Assembly (NCBI RefSeq): GCF_000373265.1
Contig: NZ_KB890761.1
Location: forward strand, 186,001-250,000
Length of the DNA: 64,000 nucleotides
Direction of reading: 5' to 3'
From: Pontibacter roseus DSM 17521
Lineage (GTDB): Bacteria; Bacteroidota; Bacteroidia; Cytophagales; Hymenobacteraceae
The stretch's first letter is position 1, and every line of letters starts with the position of its first letter. The notes below the pieces were generated by a model. It made no database searches. It was not told the origin of the DNA and saw only the letters and a program-made list of their open reading frames with translations. Position numbers and translations under genes: made by a program. Positions 47,614 through 58,321 of the stretch are shown piece by piece.

Positions 47614-48456
47614 TTAAGAGTTGTTTTCGTTTAACTTTTTCAAATCACGTTTGATGATGGACCCGGACACCCGTATGCTAACTTCGTAAAGTATGATGAG
47701 CGGCAGGGCTATCAGCAACTGGCTTATCACATCTGGGGGAGTGATGATGGCCGCAACAACCAGAATCACCACGACGGAGTGACGGCGGTACAGCTTCATA
47801 ATCTCCGGTGAGAGCAGGCCAGCCTTGGTAAAGAAGTATACGATAACCGGCAGCTCGAACATAATGGCACAGGCCAGGCAGAGCGTAGTGAGGGTAGAGA
47901 TGTATGAGGACAAATCGAACTCATTGACAATAGAAGGGTCTACCTGATAGCCTGCCAGGAAGTTGATGGAGATAGGAGAGACTACGTAGTAGCCAAACAG
48001 CAAGCCCATCATGAACAGAATAGAGACCCAGAACACAGCCCCTTGCGAGTTCTTCTGCTCCTGCGGGTACAGACCTGGCTTCACGAAACGCCATATCTCC
48101 CAGAAGGCATACGGAAAGGCACAGGCCAAACCCAGCACCAGCGACACCATGATGTGCATCGCGAACTGCCCGCTCATCTGCCGGCTTTGTATCGTAAAGC
48201 CCAATTCTGTGATGCAAAGCACATCAGAGCCCATTTTCTGCCCAACTTCGCACATGAACTGATAGCTGAAGAAGTCCGGCCGGGAAGGAGCCAGGATTAT
48301 GTCATGAAACACGAACTCCTTAGCCAGAAAAGCCGCTATCGCAAAAACGAGAATTGAGCCTAAAGAACGGATAAGGTGCCATCTCAACTCTTCCAGGTGG
48401 TCCACAAAGGACATCTCCTGCTGCTGCTCTCCTTCTTCCAAATATGGTTGATCCAT
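47614..48456 (-). CDS. tatC: Sec-independent protein translocase TatC
   Basis: A 280-residue integral membrane protein with six helices. The N-terminal FVDHLEELRWHLIRS is the signal-peptide-binding block of TatC, and the middle has FAFPYAFWEIWRFVKPGLY and LFELPVIVYFFTKAGL. The substrate-recognition core of the twin-arginine export system. tatA/B are elsewhere. Second gene of the glyA-tatC-rpiB operon. Confidence 0.96.
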   Translation of the reverse strand: MDQPYLEEGEQQQEMSFVDHLEELRWHLIRSLGSILVFAIAAFLAKEFVFHDIILAPSRPDFFSYQFMCEVGQKMGSDVLCITELGFTIQSRQMSGQFAMHIMVSLVLGLACAFPYAFWEIWRFVKPGLYPQEQKNSQGAVFWVSILFMMGLLFGYYVVSPISINFLAGYQVDPSIVNEFDLSSYISTLTTLCLACAIMFELPVIVYFFTKAGLLSPEIMKLYRRHSVVVILVVAAIITPPDVISQLLIALPLIILYEVSIRVSGSIIKRDLKKLNENNS

Positions 48457-48492
48457 CTATCTAGTGGCCCTCTGTATACCGTTTGTCAATTT

Positions 48493-49767
48493 TTAGTAAG
48501 CGAAAAGCGGGTACTGCTTCATCCAACTGTTCACTTCTTTGCGCGCCGCCTCTAGCTTGCTATCGTTGTCATGGTTAGTCAGCACGTCATCCATCAACTC
48601 CACAATGCGGGCCATATCGTTCTCTTTCAGGCCTCGTGTTGTGATAGCAGCCGTACCCACACGCATACCAGACGTCACGAATGGTGACTTGTCATCAAAC
48701 GGCACCATGTTCTTGTTGATGGTGATGTCAGCCTTCACCAGTGTGTTCTCAGCCAGTTTGCCGGTTATACCTTTCGAGCGCAGGTCAATCAGCATCATGT
48801 GGTTGTCTGTACCACCTGAGATGATGTTGTAACCGCGCTCCACGAAGGCGGCAGCCATTGCCTGTGCGTTTTTCTGCACTTGCTGGATGTAGGAGGTATA
48901 GTCATCAGAAAGGGCTTCAAAGTACGCCACCGCCTTGGCAGCGATGACGTGCTCCAGTGGCCCGCCCTGCGTTCCAGGGAACACAGCGCCATCCAACAGA
49001 GACGACATCATGCGGGTTTCACCCTTTGGTGTTTTCAGACCGAATGGGTTCTCAAAGTCTTTCCCCATCATAATCATACCGCCTCTTGGGCCACGCAGCG
49101 TTTTGTGCGTAGTGGTCGTCACAATGTGGCAATGCTCAAATGGGTTGTTCAACAGCCCTTTGGCAATTAGGCCAGATGGGTGGGAAATGTCGGCCAGCAG
49201 CAGTGCGCCCACCTCATCGGCAGCGGCCCGCAATTGCTTGTAATCCCAGTCACGGCTGTAGGCGGAGGCTCCGCAGATAATCAGCTTCGGCTTCTCGCGT
49301 CGAGCGGACTCTACTACTTTATCAAAATCAATTAGCCCAGTTTCCTGCTCCACGCCATAGAACGAAGGCTGGTATAGCTTGCCAGAGAAGTTCACCGGGG
49401 ATCCGTGCGTCAGGTGACCGCCGTGGGAAAGGTCAAACCCCAGGATTTTATCGCCAGGCTGTAGCACGGCCAGCATCACCGCCGCGTTTGCCTGTGCCCC
49501 TGAATGCGGCTGCACGTTGGCCCAAGCGGCGCCGAACAGTTCTTTGGCACGGTCAATGGCCAACTGCTCTGACTGATCTACGATTTCACAGCCACCATAG
49601 TAGCGCTTGCCTGGAAGCCCTTCCGCGTATTTATTGGTCATTTCGCTGCCCATGGCCTGCATCACCTGCTCCGACACGAAGTTCTCGGAGGCAATCAGTT
49701 CGATGCCATGCATCTGGCGCTCTTTTTCCTTGGCAATCAGGTCGAAAATGGCTGTATCTCTTTTCAT
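48493..49767 (-). CDS. glyA: Serine hydroxymethyltransferase
   Basis: A 424-residue PLP enzyme interconverting serine and glycine and charging tetrahydrofolate with a one-carbon unit, the feed for Met[12 protein letters not shown], the [12 protein letters not shown] site, HGGHLTHG and the [14 protein letters not shown] block with the PLP lysine are intact. It leads the operon with tatC and rpiB, and has a promoter 25 nt upstream. Confidence 0.97.
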   Translation of the reverse strand: MKRDTAIFDLIAKEKERQMHGIELIASENFVSEQVMQAMGSEMTNKYAEGLPGKRYYGGCEIVDQSEQLAIDRAKELFGAAWANVQPHSGAQANAAVMLAVLQPGDKILGFDLSHGGHLTHGSPVNFSGKLYQPSFYGVEQETGLIDFDKVVESARREKPKLIICGASAYSRDWDYKQLRAAADEVGALLLADISHPSGLIAKGLLNNPFEHCHIVTTTTHKTLRGPRGGMIMMGKDFENPFGLKTPKGETRMMSSLLDGAVFPGTQGGPLEHVIAAKAVAYFEALSDDYTSYIQQVQKNAQAMAAAFVERGYNIISGGTDNHMMLIDLRSKGITGKLAENTLVKADITINKNMVPFDDKSPFVTSGMRVGTAAITTRGLKENDMARIVELMDDVLTNHDNDSKLEAARKEVNSWMKQYPLFAY

Positions 49768-49792
49768 TGCTGCTATGGTTTTGTGAATCCTC

Positions 49793-49823
49793 CAAAATTA
49801 AAGCTTGCACCGGAATAAACCAA
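49793..49823 (-). promoter_or_regulatory. Promoter of glyA-tatC-rpiB (TTG-N20-TAATTTTG)
   Basis: TAATTTTG at 49793-49800 with TTG exactly 20 nt upstream (49821-49823) on the minus strand. Confidence 0.7.
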
Positions 49824-49915
49824 TGTTTCAAAAGTTTATATACGCCGCTGCCACAGCGACTGGATTTTACTGCTCTTCCTTTTTCTTTTGGGTGCCGATA
49901 GGTATGGCGCAAAAA

Positions 49916-49944
49916 GAAAGCCCGCCATTGACTGGCGGGCTTTC
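49916..49944. terminator. Terminator between the 819-aa T9SS gene and glyA
   Basis: GAAAGCCCGCCA / TGGCGGGCTTTC stem, 12 bp, with TTGAC loop and an A tract on the left. On the minus strand it ends the gene at 49966. Confidence 0.85.
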
Positions 49945-49965
49945 CTATACCTTGTGAGGTAGATG

Positions 49966-52425
49966 TTACTGCTTTATCAGTTTCACCTGCTCTGTCTTTC
50001 CGTTGAACTCCGTCATCAGGATGTAGATGCCGGCTGGCAGGTTGCTGCTCAAGTTCAGCTCGATTCTGTTTTCGCCAGCTTCAATGTCGTACGACTTGCT
50101 GTCTACTCTGGAGCCGTTCATGTTCAGCACTGTCACGTTCAGCTTGCCTGCTTCTGCAGCCGGGAATACCAGCTTAGACTCTGGCGTAACTGGGTTAGGG
50201 TATACCTTTACGCCTGCCGTCATTCCTATACCTCTTGATTCCACAGCTACTACTTTGCTGTACTCGAACGTGCCATCTAGGTCCACCTGCTTCAGTCTGT
50301 AGTAACGTGTGCCGGTGAAGCTGCCCATGTGGCGGAACTGGTAATTTTGCTTGATGGAAGTAGTGTTCACTTTGCTATGCACTCTACCTACTGCTTTAAA
50401 CTCAGCCTGCGCACCCTCAGACACTTCTACATCGAAGTAGTTGTTGTCCTGCTCCGAAGCCGTTGCCCAAGTCAGCGCCACCGCATCATTCTGCTTCACC
50501 GCTTTGAAGGAGATAAGTTCTACTGGGAGAGGGGTAGAAGGAGTTACACCATTGATAACAAGCACCTTGGTTTCTGCATCCGCTGATTCATGAGTGATAG
50601 ATGCAGTAGAGTTACCAGCAACTGTCGGAGCGAATTGTACCCAAATCTCAGATGACTGCAAGGTATTGTCTACAATTTCATCGGTGAACACAAGCGTTTT
50701 AGTGAATGGACCATTCTCGCTTCTAGAGATAGTGTAGGCTCCAAGGGCACCACTCACGTCCACTGTCACACTGGCACCATCGTTTAGATTTACTGCACTA
50801 ACTTGGTACAGCTTCTTGTCAGTAACTCCCACAGCAGCACTCAGGTTCATGGTTGTTTCTGAGATAGTAATTACTGGTTTACGCGGTGCTACTGTCGCAG
50901 TAGCGTTTATATTGAGCGTTTTAGTCTCAGCGTTGGATGTTTCATGGGTGATAGAGGCAGTTGTGTTGCCTGCCGAAGTAGGAGTATATTTTACCCAGAT
51001 ATCAATTGGTGCTAATGTTCGATTAACAATATTAATAAACTCCCCCTCCTCATTAACCTCTCCATCCACAATAATATTATCGTTGATAATTATAGAACTT
51101 GAAAAAGGACCATCAATGCTTTTAGATATGGTGAACACCCCTGTTTCACTACTCATCTCCAACGACACACCAGCTCCTGCATTTAGAAATTCTGCACTTA
51201 CCTGATACTGTTCAACAATACTTTCCCCAACATTCGCACTTATGCTTATATCAGATTTAGATATCGTAATGAGAGGTTGCTTTACTGTGAACTCTATCCC
51301 TTGGCTAGAGCAAACAGCATTATAGACTATAATAAGACCTGACTGAGCTCCTTCAGGAATCTGTAAATCTATAAGGTTATCACTTTCCACATAGTAGTTT
51401 GCATCTACCCCTCCAACAGTTACTCTTGATGTTCTGCTGAAGTTAGAACCATGCACATAGATTTGGCTTCCAACTATACCATCATATACATCAAGTTCTT
51501 TAGTCTCAGGGCAAAGCCAGCCTTCACCAGTTACTGTGAAAATGTAGGGGTTTATTTCTTCATCATTATTTGCAATAGTTATAGTTGCAGACATTAAAGC
51601 TTCTTTCGTTGGCCTAAAAGCTATACTAAAAGTAGTACTAGCACCAGGAGGTATCACTGCATTTGTTGCGGTAAAGTCTAGTTCAAATTCGGAAGCATCT
51701 ACACCAGATATGTCAATGATAGGAGTTTCTGTAAGAAGTAGGTCAGCCGTTCCTGTATTCTCAATACTAAATACAACAGCCTGGCTTCGTGAACCTACTG
51801 GAATCCTTCCAAAAGAATACCTGCCATCTGGACTTAATATATCTGCTGTTCCTTGCTTGATGTTTATTTTTGGTACTGCCTTCATAACATGAACATCATC
51901 CACTACGATTGTTCCTGATGTGATATTTAATAATTCAATCTTTACAGTTCTAGTCTCTGGTTTCAAGCTGAAGGTAACTTTCTCCCCTGTAGTAGTATTT
52001 GTTTTTTGAATAAACCTATCTCCAGCCAAAGTATAATCACCCCCAGTAGCCTTCTCAAATACACTTATAGTTGCACCAGTAAAATTTCGATTCCCCTCTG
52101 ATCTTACCCAGAAGGTGACAAGCCCGGCTATATCATCAAAAGTTATTTCTATAGCAGAGCCCTTTTTATCAAAGCTTGCCGAGCCGCCTGCCTCGCTTTC
52201 TCCCATGTTAATCGACTCCTTGTCCACGCCTAGCTTAGTAGAAACCCAGCCTGGTGTTTTATCTTTATCGATGTTACTCCACGGACCTCCATAGCTTGTG
52301 TTCAACGTGGCAACTTGGCTATAGGCTTGTACTGCTCCTGCTAAACAGAAGAACAGAAGCAACAGTAGCCTCGTTAAAGTTTTCCCTTTGAAAAAGGAAG
52401 AGATAAGGGTAGAAGTTTGTGCCAT
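49966..52425 (-). CDS. Large T9SS-sorted secreted or surface protein
   Basis: An 819-residue protein. Residues about 18-38 are a signal peptide (LLLLLFFCLAGAVQAYSQ). Next comes a choice-of-anchor-like jelly-roll (residues about 40-185), then ASH/IPT-like and repeated beta-sandwich modules with internal repeats (TAISVxASVGESxVEQYQV-like and APIDIWVKYTPTSAGN / SEIWVQFAPTVAGN). The end is a fibronectin-like SFKAVKQNDAVALTWATASE segment and a T9SS sorting domain (VYPNPVTPESKLVF to VKLIKQ). ATG 52425 is used; the frame continues upstream but lacks a proper signal. Function unknown. Confidence 0.83.
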   Translation of the reverse strand: MAQTSTLISSFFKGKTLTRLLLLLFFCLAGAVQAYSQVATLNTSYGGPWSNIDKDKTPGWVSTKLGVDKESINMGESEAGGSASFDKKGSAIEITFDDIAGLVTFWVRSEGNRNFTGATISVFEKATGGDYTLAGDRFIQKTNTTTGEKVTFSLKPETRTVKIELLNITSGTIVVDDVHVMKAVPKINIKQGTADILSPDGRYSFGRIPVGSRSQAVVFSIENTGTADLLLTETPIIDISGVDASEFELDFTATNAVIPPGASTTFSIAFRPTKEALMSATITIANNDEEINPYIFTVTGEGWLCPETKELDVYDGIVGSQIYVHGSNFSRTSRVTVGGVDANYYVESDNLIDLQIPEGAQSGLIIVYNAVCSSQGIEFTVKQPLITISKSDISISANVGESIVEQYQVSAEFLNAGAGVSLEMSSETGVFTISKSIDGPFSSSIIINDNIIVDGEVNEEGEFINIVNRTLAPIDIWVKYTPTSAGNTTASITHETSNAETKTLNINATATVAPRKPVITISETTMNLSAAVGVTDKKLYQVSAVNLNDGASVTVDVSGALGAYTISRSENGPFTKTLVFTDEIVDNTLQSSEIWVQFAPTVAGNSTASITHESADAETKVLVINGVTPSTPLPVELISFKAVKQNDAVALTWATASEQDNNYFDVEVSEGAQAEFKAVGRVHSKVNTTSIKQNYQFRHMGSFTGTRYYRLKQVDLDGTFEYSKVVAVESRGIGMTAGVKVYPNPVTPESKLVFPAAEAGKLNVTVLNMNGSRVDSKSYDIEAGENRIELNLSSNLPAGIYILMTEFNGKTEQVKLIKQ

Positions 52426-53023
52426 AGCGTAGCGATTAAATAACCCGAAAAAAATAAATAATGAATTGATAATGCTTAATGTTTCCTTGGCTTTCGGCTT
52501 CCGGGCCAATTCCTTTGAGAGCTTTCTTCTCCAAAAGTGGCTTTCAGCTCCTAATGCCTTACTTACTGTTGATAAATATAATGCAAAGCTAATACAAAAG
52601 GCAAACATATTTACCAAAAACTTATATATAAATATTATCAGATAATCCACTTGTAGAATTTAGGATTAAACCAATAACCAATTTACTGCCATATAAACTC
52701 GGAAATTCCTTCCACATACTTTGTAGCCTATTGGCTGTTTAATGAAGGCGCCCCATCATCTGTTATACCACTAACGCGATAGTTATTCCTGCAATCCAAT
52801 TGCCAGCTCAGTGAAGGCCTGCTCTCAATGTTTTATAGTGGCCTTATTTGATTTTGTTAGTTTTAATTATAACGAAGCTAACATATTGTAAATATTATAA
52901 CATAATGATTTGTATATATATATAAAACCCAATAGATTCCCTAATATTAAGCTGACAAAAGCGAATAATAATGTATTAGAAAATTTCAATAATAGAATTG
53001 TATCACTTAAAATCGCTAAACCT
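52426..53023. other. AT-rich divergent spacer between two T9SS genes
   Basis: About 600 bp without a supported gene; low GC. No perfect TAnnTTTG on either strand could be fixed. Both flanking frames extend into it without signal peptide features. Confidence 0.4.
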
Positions 53024-55261
53024 ATGGAACAACCTTTACAACACTCACTCCCCCTTCACCAAGAAAAAAGTAGGGGTAAAACAGTACCATTACGCCCTTC
53101 TGAAAGTCTATTGCTAAAGAGCATGCTTACCTTACTGTTTCTTGTACTATTAAGCGTGCCTGCTGTGGCTTCCCACTTCAAAGGTGGGCAAGTAACTTAC
53201 AAGTACCTGGGCAACGGGCAGTATGAGATGACTACAAAGGGCTATTGGGACAAAGATGCAGTAGGAAGCGTCGTACTGAGCTACGAAGGCTCGCCTACTA
53301 TCAACACAGGCACCACCACCGTGTCAAAAACACTGCTTCCTGACGGCATGACGGTAGAGCACATCCAGCGGCAGCGCATCACCTGGTCAAAGCCTGGTTT
53401 GTACCAAATCTCCTGGAAAAGCTGCTGCCGGGCCAATGGCTCTAACTTTGGGGCGGAGGAAAGTGGCTTGTTTGCAGCAGTGAACTATAATCCCGATGCC
53501 GTAAGCTCCTCGCCTCAGTTCTATGACCTGCCCATCTTCAACTACAACGTGGAAAGCGCCATCAGCTTCAACATGAACATGGAAGACGCGGAGGGGCATG
53601 GGCAGGAGTATTCGCTGGAGATTCCTTACGGGCTGACAGGCGACCCATACAAACTGATGAAGGAGACCGGCTTCAGCATCAGCAACGATGGCATCATCAG
53701 CTGGGAAAAGCCGCTGAAGGGCTTGTGGTTGGTAAACGTAAAGCTCCGGGAGAAAATAAACGGTGAGTTCACTGGGGCTTTCGTACTCCGCGACTTCATA
53801 CTGAACATCACCTCCAGCGACAATACACCTCCTGTTTTCACCTCTGTAGAGGAGCAGTATGTGACCCAAGGCCAGACCATCTCCTTTGAGGTGTCTGCTC
53901 AGGATGCCCAGCAACAGAACATAGCATTGAATGCGAATAGCTCGCTCTTAGAGAAAGGAGCCACCTTTGCACAGTCTGTGTTTGGCAATGCAGCTAAGGG
54001 CACCTTCACTTGGGCAACCAAAGCCGAAGACCTGGGCAGGTATGCTGTGCAGTTTGTAGCCACTGACTCTGACATCGTGCCGCTTTCCGCTCAGATGACG
54101 GTGTATATCAACGTGGTTGAAAAGAAGGAGGAGGTATGCGCTACAAGCGTTACCTACACGATAAATTCTGCCCCATGCGCAGGAGGGAGCAACGGCAAAG
54201 TAACCCTCACAGGCACAAACGGTACAGCCCCCTATACCTATTCCTTAGACGGTGGTACCAGCTTCAGGGCCTCTGCTACATTCGACAAACTGGCTGCCGG
54301 CACTTACTCAGCTGTGGTGAAGGACGCCAAGGGATGCACCAGCGCACCGGTGCAAGTTAAACTGACTACTCAGGCTTCATCTAATGTTATATTTGCCTTG
54401 CCCACGTCTTCCATATGCGCAAGCGCTTCTCCTCTTGCTTTGTCAGGGGGCTCTCCGGCTGGAGGCAATTATACAGGCACCGGGGTTACTAATGGCTCAT
54501 TCCATCCTGCAGTGGCGGGAGTAGGCACACACACCATCACCTATACCTACACTAACGAGTCAGGATGCAGCAGCACCGCATCGCAACGTATAACGGTTGT
54601 AGCGCCTACCGCTGTGAATGCTGGCCCTGACCAGACGGTGACGGTAGGGTATAATTCTGCCGCAGCCTGCGCCACGCTTACTGCAAGCGCAGAAGGCACC
54701 TCCTATACCTACCGCTGGAGCAACGGAGCCACTACCCAGACCATCAAGGTTTGCCCCACCACTACTACCACCTATACCGTAACCTTGACCGATGCATTTG
54801 GCTGTACCAGTTCAGATGAAGTAACGGTGTTTGTAAAGGATGTGCGTTGTGGTAACAAGAAGGAAAAGGTAGTGGTGTGTCATAAAGGAAAGCCAATCTG
54901 CATCGCTCCCCAAGCTGTGCAGGCTCACTTAGACCACGGATGTGTAGTAGGTGACTGCAGCGACAGCCCAACAACCGATGCGAAAGAGGAGTCAACCGAG
55001 GGGGCTATCGTATCTGTGTTCCCTAACCCGATGTCCAGCCAGTCACAGCTACACGTCATCACCAAAGAGAAGGGCAACATCACTATTGATATACTGGACA
55101 TGAATGGCAAAGTGGTGTTGAAGCTGCATAAAGGGGAGGTCCAAGCCGGGCAGGAACTCAACTATGAGCTAAAGCGCAGCATCGGCCCGAACAACATCTA
55201 CATCGGCAGAATCATCACGGAAAAAGGAGTCCAGACCTTTAAGCTGATGATAGCAGAATAA
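53024..55261 (+). CDS. T9SS-sorted surface protein with SprB repeat and PKD-like modules
   Basis: A 745-residue protein. A long N-terminal region leads to a signal helix (LLFLVLLSVPAVAS). The first domain starts SHFKGGQVTYKYLGNGQY and is followed by cadherin/PKD-like sandwiches; a SprB repeat (SNGKVTLTGTNGTAPYTYS then AGTYSAVVKDAKGC) and a further repeat with DQTVTVGYNSA. A short domain with VVVCHKGKPICIAPQAVQAH precedes the T9SS tail (VFPNPMSSQSQLHVI to FKLMIAE). SprB-type repeats suggest an adhesin. ATG 53024 is chosen over 52910. Confidence 0.83.
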   Translation: MEQPLQHSLPLHQEKSRGKTVPLRPSESLLLKSMLTLLFLVLLSVPAVASHFKGGQVTYKYLGNGQYEMTTKGYWDKDAVGSVVLSYEGSPTINTGTTTVSKTLLPDGMTVEHIQRQRITWSKPGLYQISWKSCCRANGSNFGAEESGLFAAVNYNPDAVSSSPQFYDLPIFNYNVESAISFNMNMEDAEGHGQEYSLEIPYGLTGDPYKLMKETGFSISNDGIISWEKPLKGLWLVNVKLREKINGEFTGAFVLRDFILNITSSDNTPPVFTSVEEQYVTQGQTISFEVSAQDAQQQNIALNANSSLLEKGATFAQSVFGNAAKGTFTWATKAEDLGRYAVQFVATDSDIVPLSAQMTVYINVVEKKEEVCATSVTYTINSAPCAGGSNGKVTLTGTNGTAPYTYSLDGGTSFRASATFDKLAAGTYSAVVKDAKGCTSAPVQVKLTTQASSNVIFALPTSSICASASPLALSGGSPAGGNYTGTGVTNGSFHPAVAGVGTHTITYTYTNESGCSSTASQRITVVAPTAVNAGPDQTVTVGYNSAAACATLTASAEGTSYTYRWSNGATTQTIKVCPTTTTTYTVTLTDAFGCTSSDEVTVFVKDVRCGNKKEKVVVCHKGKPICIAPQAVQAHLDHGCVVGDCSDSPTTDAKEESTEGAIVSVFPNPMSSQSQLHVITKEKGNITIDILDMNGKVVLKLHKGEVQAGQELNYELKRSIGPNNIYIGRIITEKGVQTFKLMIAE

Positions 55262-55272
55262 TCAGCCAGCAT

Positions 55273-55324
55273 TTTAAAAGGAGAAGGGCCCGCAGCAGAT
55301 GCTGCGGGCCCTTCTCCTTTTAAA
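55273..55324. terminator. 25-bp-arm perfect inverted repeat terminator
   Basis: Two 25-nt perfect arms with a 2-nt gap, between convergent T9SS genes. Very similar to the repeat at 58245-58314. Confidence 0.85.
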
Positions 55325-55340
55325 GCTATACCTTGAGATT

Positions 55341-57593
55341 TTAGTTCTTCATGAGTTTGAAGGTGTGCTTAGTGCCGTCACTATCCACCACGTGCAGGAA
55401 GTAAATGCCTTTCTGTGTCACGTGCGCCGTGTTGACAGTAACCGTATTGCCCGACGTCTCGATAAGTTGGTCTGCAATCAACTGCCCATGCACATTCATC
55501 ACCGTGGCCTTCACTTTACGCGGCTCCGTACCGTTCAACTTCACAGTCACCACTTCCTCAAACGGGTTCGGGTAGGCCGCCACCACTCCGTTGCCGCCGT
55601 CCAGGGACACGGCCTGCACCGAGGAGAGGGTGGTCGTGCCGTCCAGGTCCACCTGGGCCAGGCGGTAGTAGCGCGTGCCCGACACGGCCCTGGTGTCGAG
55701 GAAGGAGTAGCGCTGCGCCATGGAGGTGGTGCCCACCTCGCTCCTGACGAAGCCCAGGTTCTGGAAAGCGCGCGCGTCGGTGGACACCTGCACCTCGAAG
55801 CCCCTGTTGTCCTGCTCGGAGGCCGTCGCCCACGTCAGCTGCACCCCCTGCGCGTGCCGCTGCGCCTTGAAGGAGATTAGCTCTACGGGGAGGGGAACAA
55901 TACTTGTATTAGTAATGCGGTAAATCCTATTTGGTGCAATCACATTAGAATAGCAGGAGTAGTACTGCTCCCGAATCGTAAGGTCTAATCTGAGTGCATC
56001 AATATTCCCTGGCATCGACTGAATGGTATAGGCAGGAGTATTGGCCCCTTGTACCCAATCTGTAGAACCCGTAATCTGGTAGTGCCACTGATAAGCCTCG
56101 ATTTCCGCTGCAGGTATGTTAGATGTAAAGGTAAAAGTTGCAGACTTACCTGCTTCCATTCCGGATGGTTCTATGATGCTGCCGGCAGCTTGGACAGAAG
56201 GTGTTACAGTGACTGGCACTGTAGCTCTGGTTACACTCTCGCATCCCAATGCATTGTTTACTTTGCTCACATAGAAATAGGTTGTGCCTTCAGGTAAGGT
56301 GCTGGTGGTGTAGCTGGCTCCTCTGTGTATAGCTGTCCCTCCGGTCAAGCTGGTATACCAGAGATAATCCTCGCCTGGTATCGCGCCTGTAGCTGAGAGC
56401 GTAACCGCACCTGCACCACAACGGCCTGCTGGCGCTACACCAGGTGTACCTACGGTCTCTCCTTGATGCATGACGTGCACGGGAGTCGGCAAGCTTCTAC
56501 ATCCTCCTGCCGCAGCCGATTTTACTATCTCTACAGTATAGCCCCCGCTCTGGTTTGCTCTCTTTCTTTCCAACCTTGATGTAGTACCAACAGCTACTGC
56601 TCCTGATACTACAGCTCCACTTGCGTCGTACCAAACATAAGTATCACCTGGCGCGGCACCACTCGCTACCAACGTTACATTCCCTGATGGACAGTCCTCT
56701 GTAGTGGCTACGACTGGAGCATGAACATTACCAACAAGCACCGTTACAGGAGTTCTGTCACTCTCACAGTTACCATTCACCCTGGACACGTAGTAAGTAG
56801 TTGAAATCGAAATTTGGCCTGTTTCTAAAGTAGACTTGTTCTGTCCATTAATCAGTGTGCCATCGGCAGTGTACCAGCGATAACTCGCGCCTGCTGTATT
56901 TCCTGCAACCGTTAGGGTAAAGGTAGCAGCAGAGCAACTACTGGCTGGGACCACCTGCGGTGCAGGTGGCTCGCAAGATTCTATAATGGATAAATTATCC
57001 AGATACAGATGCGAATTATTTTCATTTGCTTGGCTAAACAACCTCAGAGCTATGTATTGATTGTTCTCAGTATTCGGTGCAGTGAAGGTAATGGCATAGC
57101 CGGAAAGCTCTGAGTTTTTGTTTACTGCAACACTACCCTTTGCAGTTCCGCTAGCGCTTCCAGCCTCAACAATACTACTACCTTGAAGTACCTCTATATT
57201 CCCCGATGCTGCTGCATTTTGGTTATTTGCACGTGCCTGGAACGACACGGTATAGGTATAGCCTGCTCTTAAAGTCAACGGATGAGAACTGATAACGACA
57301 TAACCGCTATAGCCTGGTTCATTGCCATTTACTGTCAATGCCTGTAATTGTCCTCCTGATACTCCAATGCCGCCTCGACTTATTCCCTGTATACTCAAAC
57401 CTGCACTACTATCAAAAGCATTTGGTCCATACAACGGTACCACTTGGCTATACGCTGCTGTACCCAGTTGAAGGAATAAAACCAGTAACAGTAGAGAAAA
57501 GAGCCTCGTTCTGCCGCTTAGCACTACTCCCACTGCTTTAAGAGCAGGGCGTGCACAAGAGATGGTAGACTCTAAATTGTAGAAGTGTTTCAT
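55341..57593 (-). CDS. T9SS-sorted surface protein with Ig-like repeats, paralog A
   Basis: A 750-residue protein. MKHFYNLEST opens an extended signal region, the helix (LFSLLLLVLFLQLGTAAYSQ) ending near 50. A CBM-like sandwich follows (residues about 55-205), then four Ig/PKD-like repeats of about 80 residues, each with V-x-L-x-V/A-x-G-x-x-x-G-x-x-Y-x-W-Y. The C-terminal 170 residues are a fibronectin-like module plus T9SS sorting domain nearly identical to the next gene. A GATATTTG element lies only 2 nt before the ATG. Confidence 0.83.
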   Translation of the reverse strand: MKHFYNLESTISCARPALKAVGVVLSGRTRLFSLLLLVLFLQLGTAAYSQVVPLYGPNAFDSSAGLSIQGISRGGIGVSGGQLQALTVNGNEPGYSGYVVISSHPLTLRAGYTYTVSFQARANNQNAAASGNIEVLQGSSIVEAGSASGTAKGSVAVNKNSELSGYAITFTAPNTENNQYIALRLFSQANENNSHLYLDNLSIIESCEPPAPQVVPASSCSAATFTLTVAGNTAGASYRWYTADGTLINGQNKSTLETGQISISTTYYVSRVNGNCESDRTPVTVLVGNVHAPVVATTEDCPSGNVTLVASGAAPGDTYVWYDASGAVVSGAVAVGTTSRLERKRANQSGGYTVEIVKSAAAGGCRSLPTPVHVMHQGETVGTPGVAPAGRCGAGAVTLSATGAIPGEDYLWYTSLTGGTAIHRGASYTTSTLPEGTTYFYVSKVNNALGCESVTRATVPVTVTPSVQAAGSIIEPSGMEAGKSATFTFTSNIPAAEIEAYQWHYQITGSTDWVQGANTPAYTIQSMPGNIDALRLDLTIREQYYSCYSNVIAPNRIYRITNTSIVPLPVELISFKAQRHAQGVQLTWATASEQDNRGFEVQVSTDARAFQNLGFVRSEVGTTSMAQRYSFLDTRAVSGTRYYRLAQVDLDGTTTLSSVQAVSLDGGNGVVAAYPNPFEEVVTVKLNGTEPRKVKATVMNVHGQLIADQLIETSGNTVTVNTAHVTQKGIYFLHVVDSDGTKHTFKLMKN

Positions 57594-58244
57594 GACAAAT
57601 ATCGGTTATATCTATTGGTAATCTGTATTGATTAATAGGCGAGCGCTGCTCAAAGTGGTCTTTAATACATATTAACTTTACCACCAATCACAGCAAGCCT
57701 TTGCTAGCTACTTTTTATACCTGAAGTCCTATAAAAGCAGTGATTTTGAGTGCTAGTTGCTTACCTGTATACTGGAGTATTCAGCAGATTTATTTGGCTG
57801 AATAGCGCATGTATTAAATTAAATATTATAATAAGGCAATATTATATATTTGTTTCTCCATTACCTATAACAATGGGAAGTTTTTTTATAACATGATGCA
57901 AAAATTTTTAAAATTAGTTCTAAAACTCTTCAATTAGGGTGGTAATATGGGTGGAAACTCATACTACGGCAGTGGATGAGTGAATCGGCGCAGTCATGAC
58001 GCATGAACTAGGCTGTGCACAAGCCCATCTTATCCCTTCTTGCAGTCGCGCCAATTGAGTGCCAATACCAATGGGAAAGACAGCTTTGAATTCAAACACA
58101 TGTCGATAGACTGCTAAAGCAACGGAGTCTATATAGGAGGAAGGAGGAGCAAGAGTCCTACATTACTTTACTTTAACAGCAGAGCAATGTTTGTGATGGC
58201 AGCCCGCTGTTGCGATAGCTGTTGGGATGTATAGTTGGAGGAGG
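57594..58244. other. AT-rich spacer between T9SS paralogs
   Basis: No gene with a start. TATATTTG at 57845-57852 on the plus strand is a perfect -7 element with nothing readable downstream. A minus-strand open stretch of about 64 codons (about 57961-58165) has no start or recognisable family. Confidence 0.4.
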
Positions 58245-58314
58245 AGGTATAGCTTTAAAAGGAGAAAGGCCCGCAGCATCCGCTGCGGGCCTTTCTCCTT
58301 TTAAAGCTATACCT
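58245..58314. terminator. 33-bp-arm perfect inverted repeat terminator
   Basis: Two 33-nt perfect arms with a 4-nt loop (ATCC); each outer end is AGGTATAG. It ends the minus-strand T9SS gene at 58322. Confidence 0.85.
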
Positions 58315-58321
58315 TAAGTTC

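Noticed and set aside
57961-58165. Minus-strand stretch of about 64 open codons
   Set aside because: No start codon of its own and no family match; a chance open frame or an unreadable remnant.
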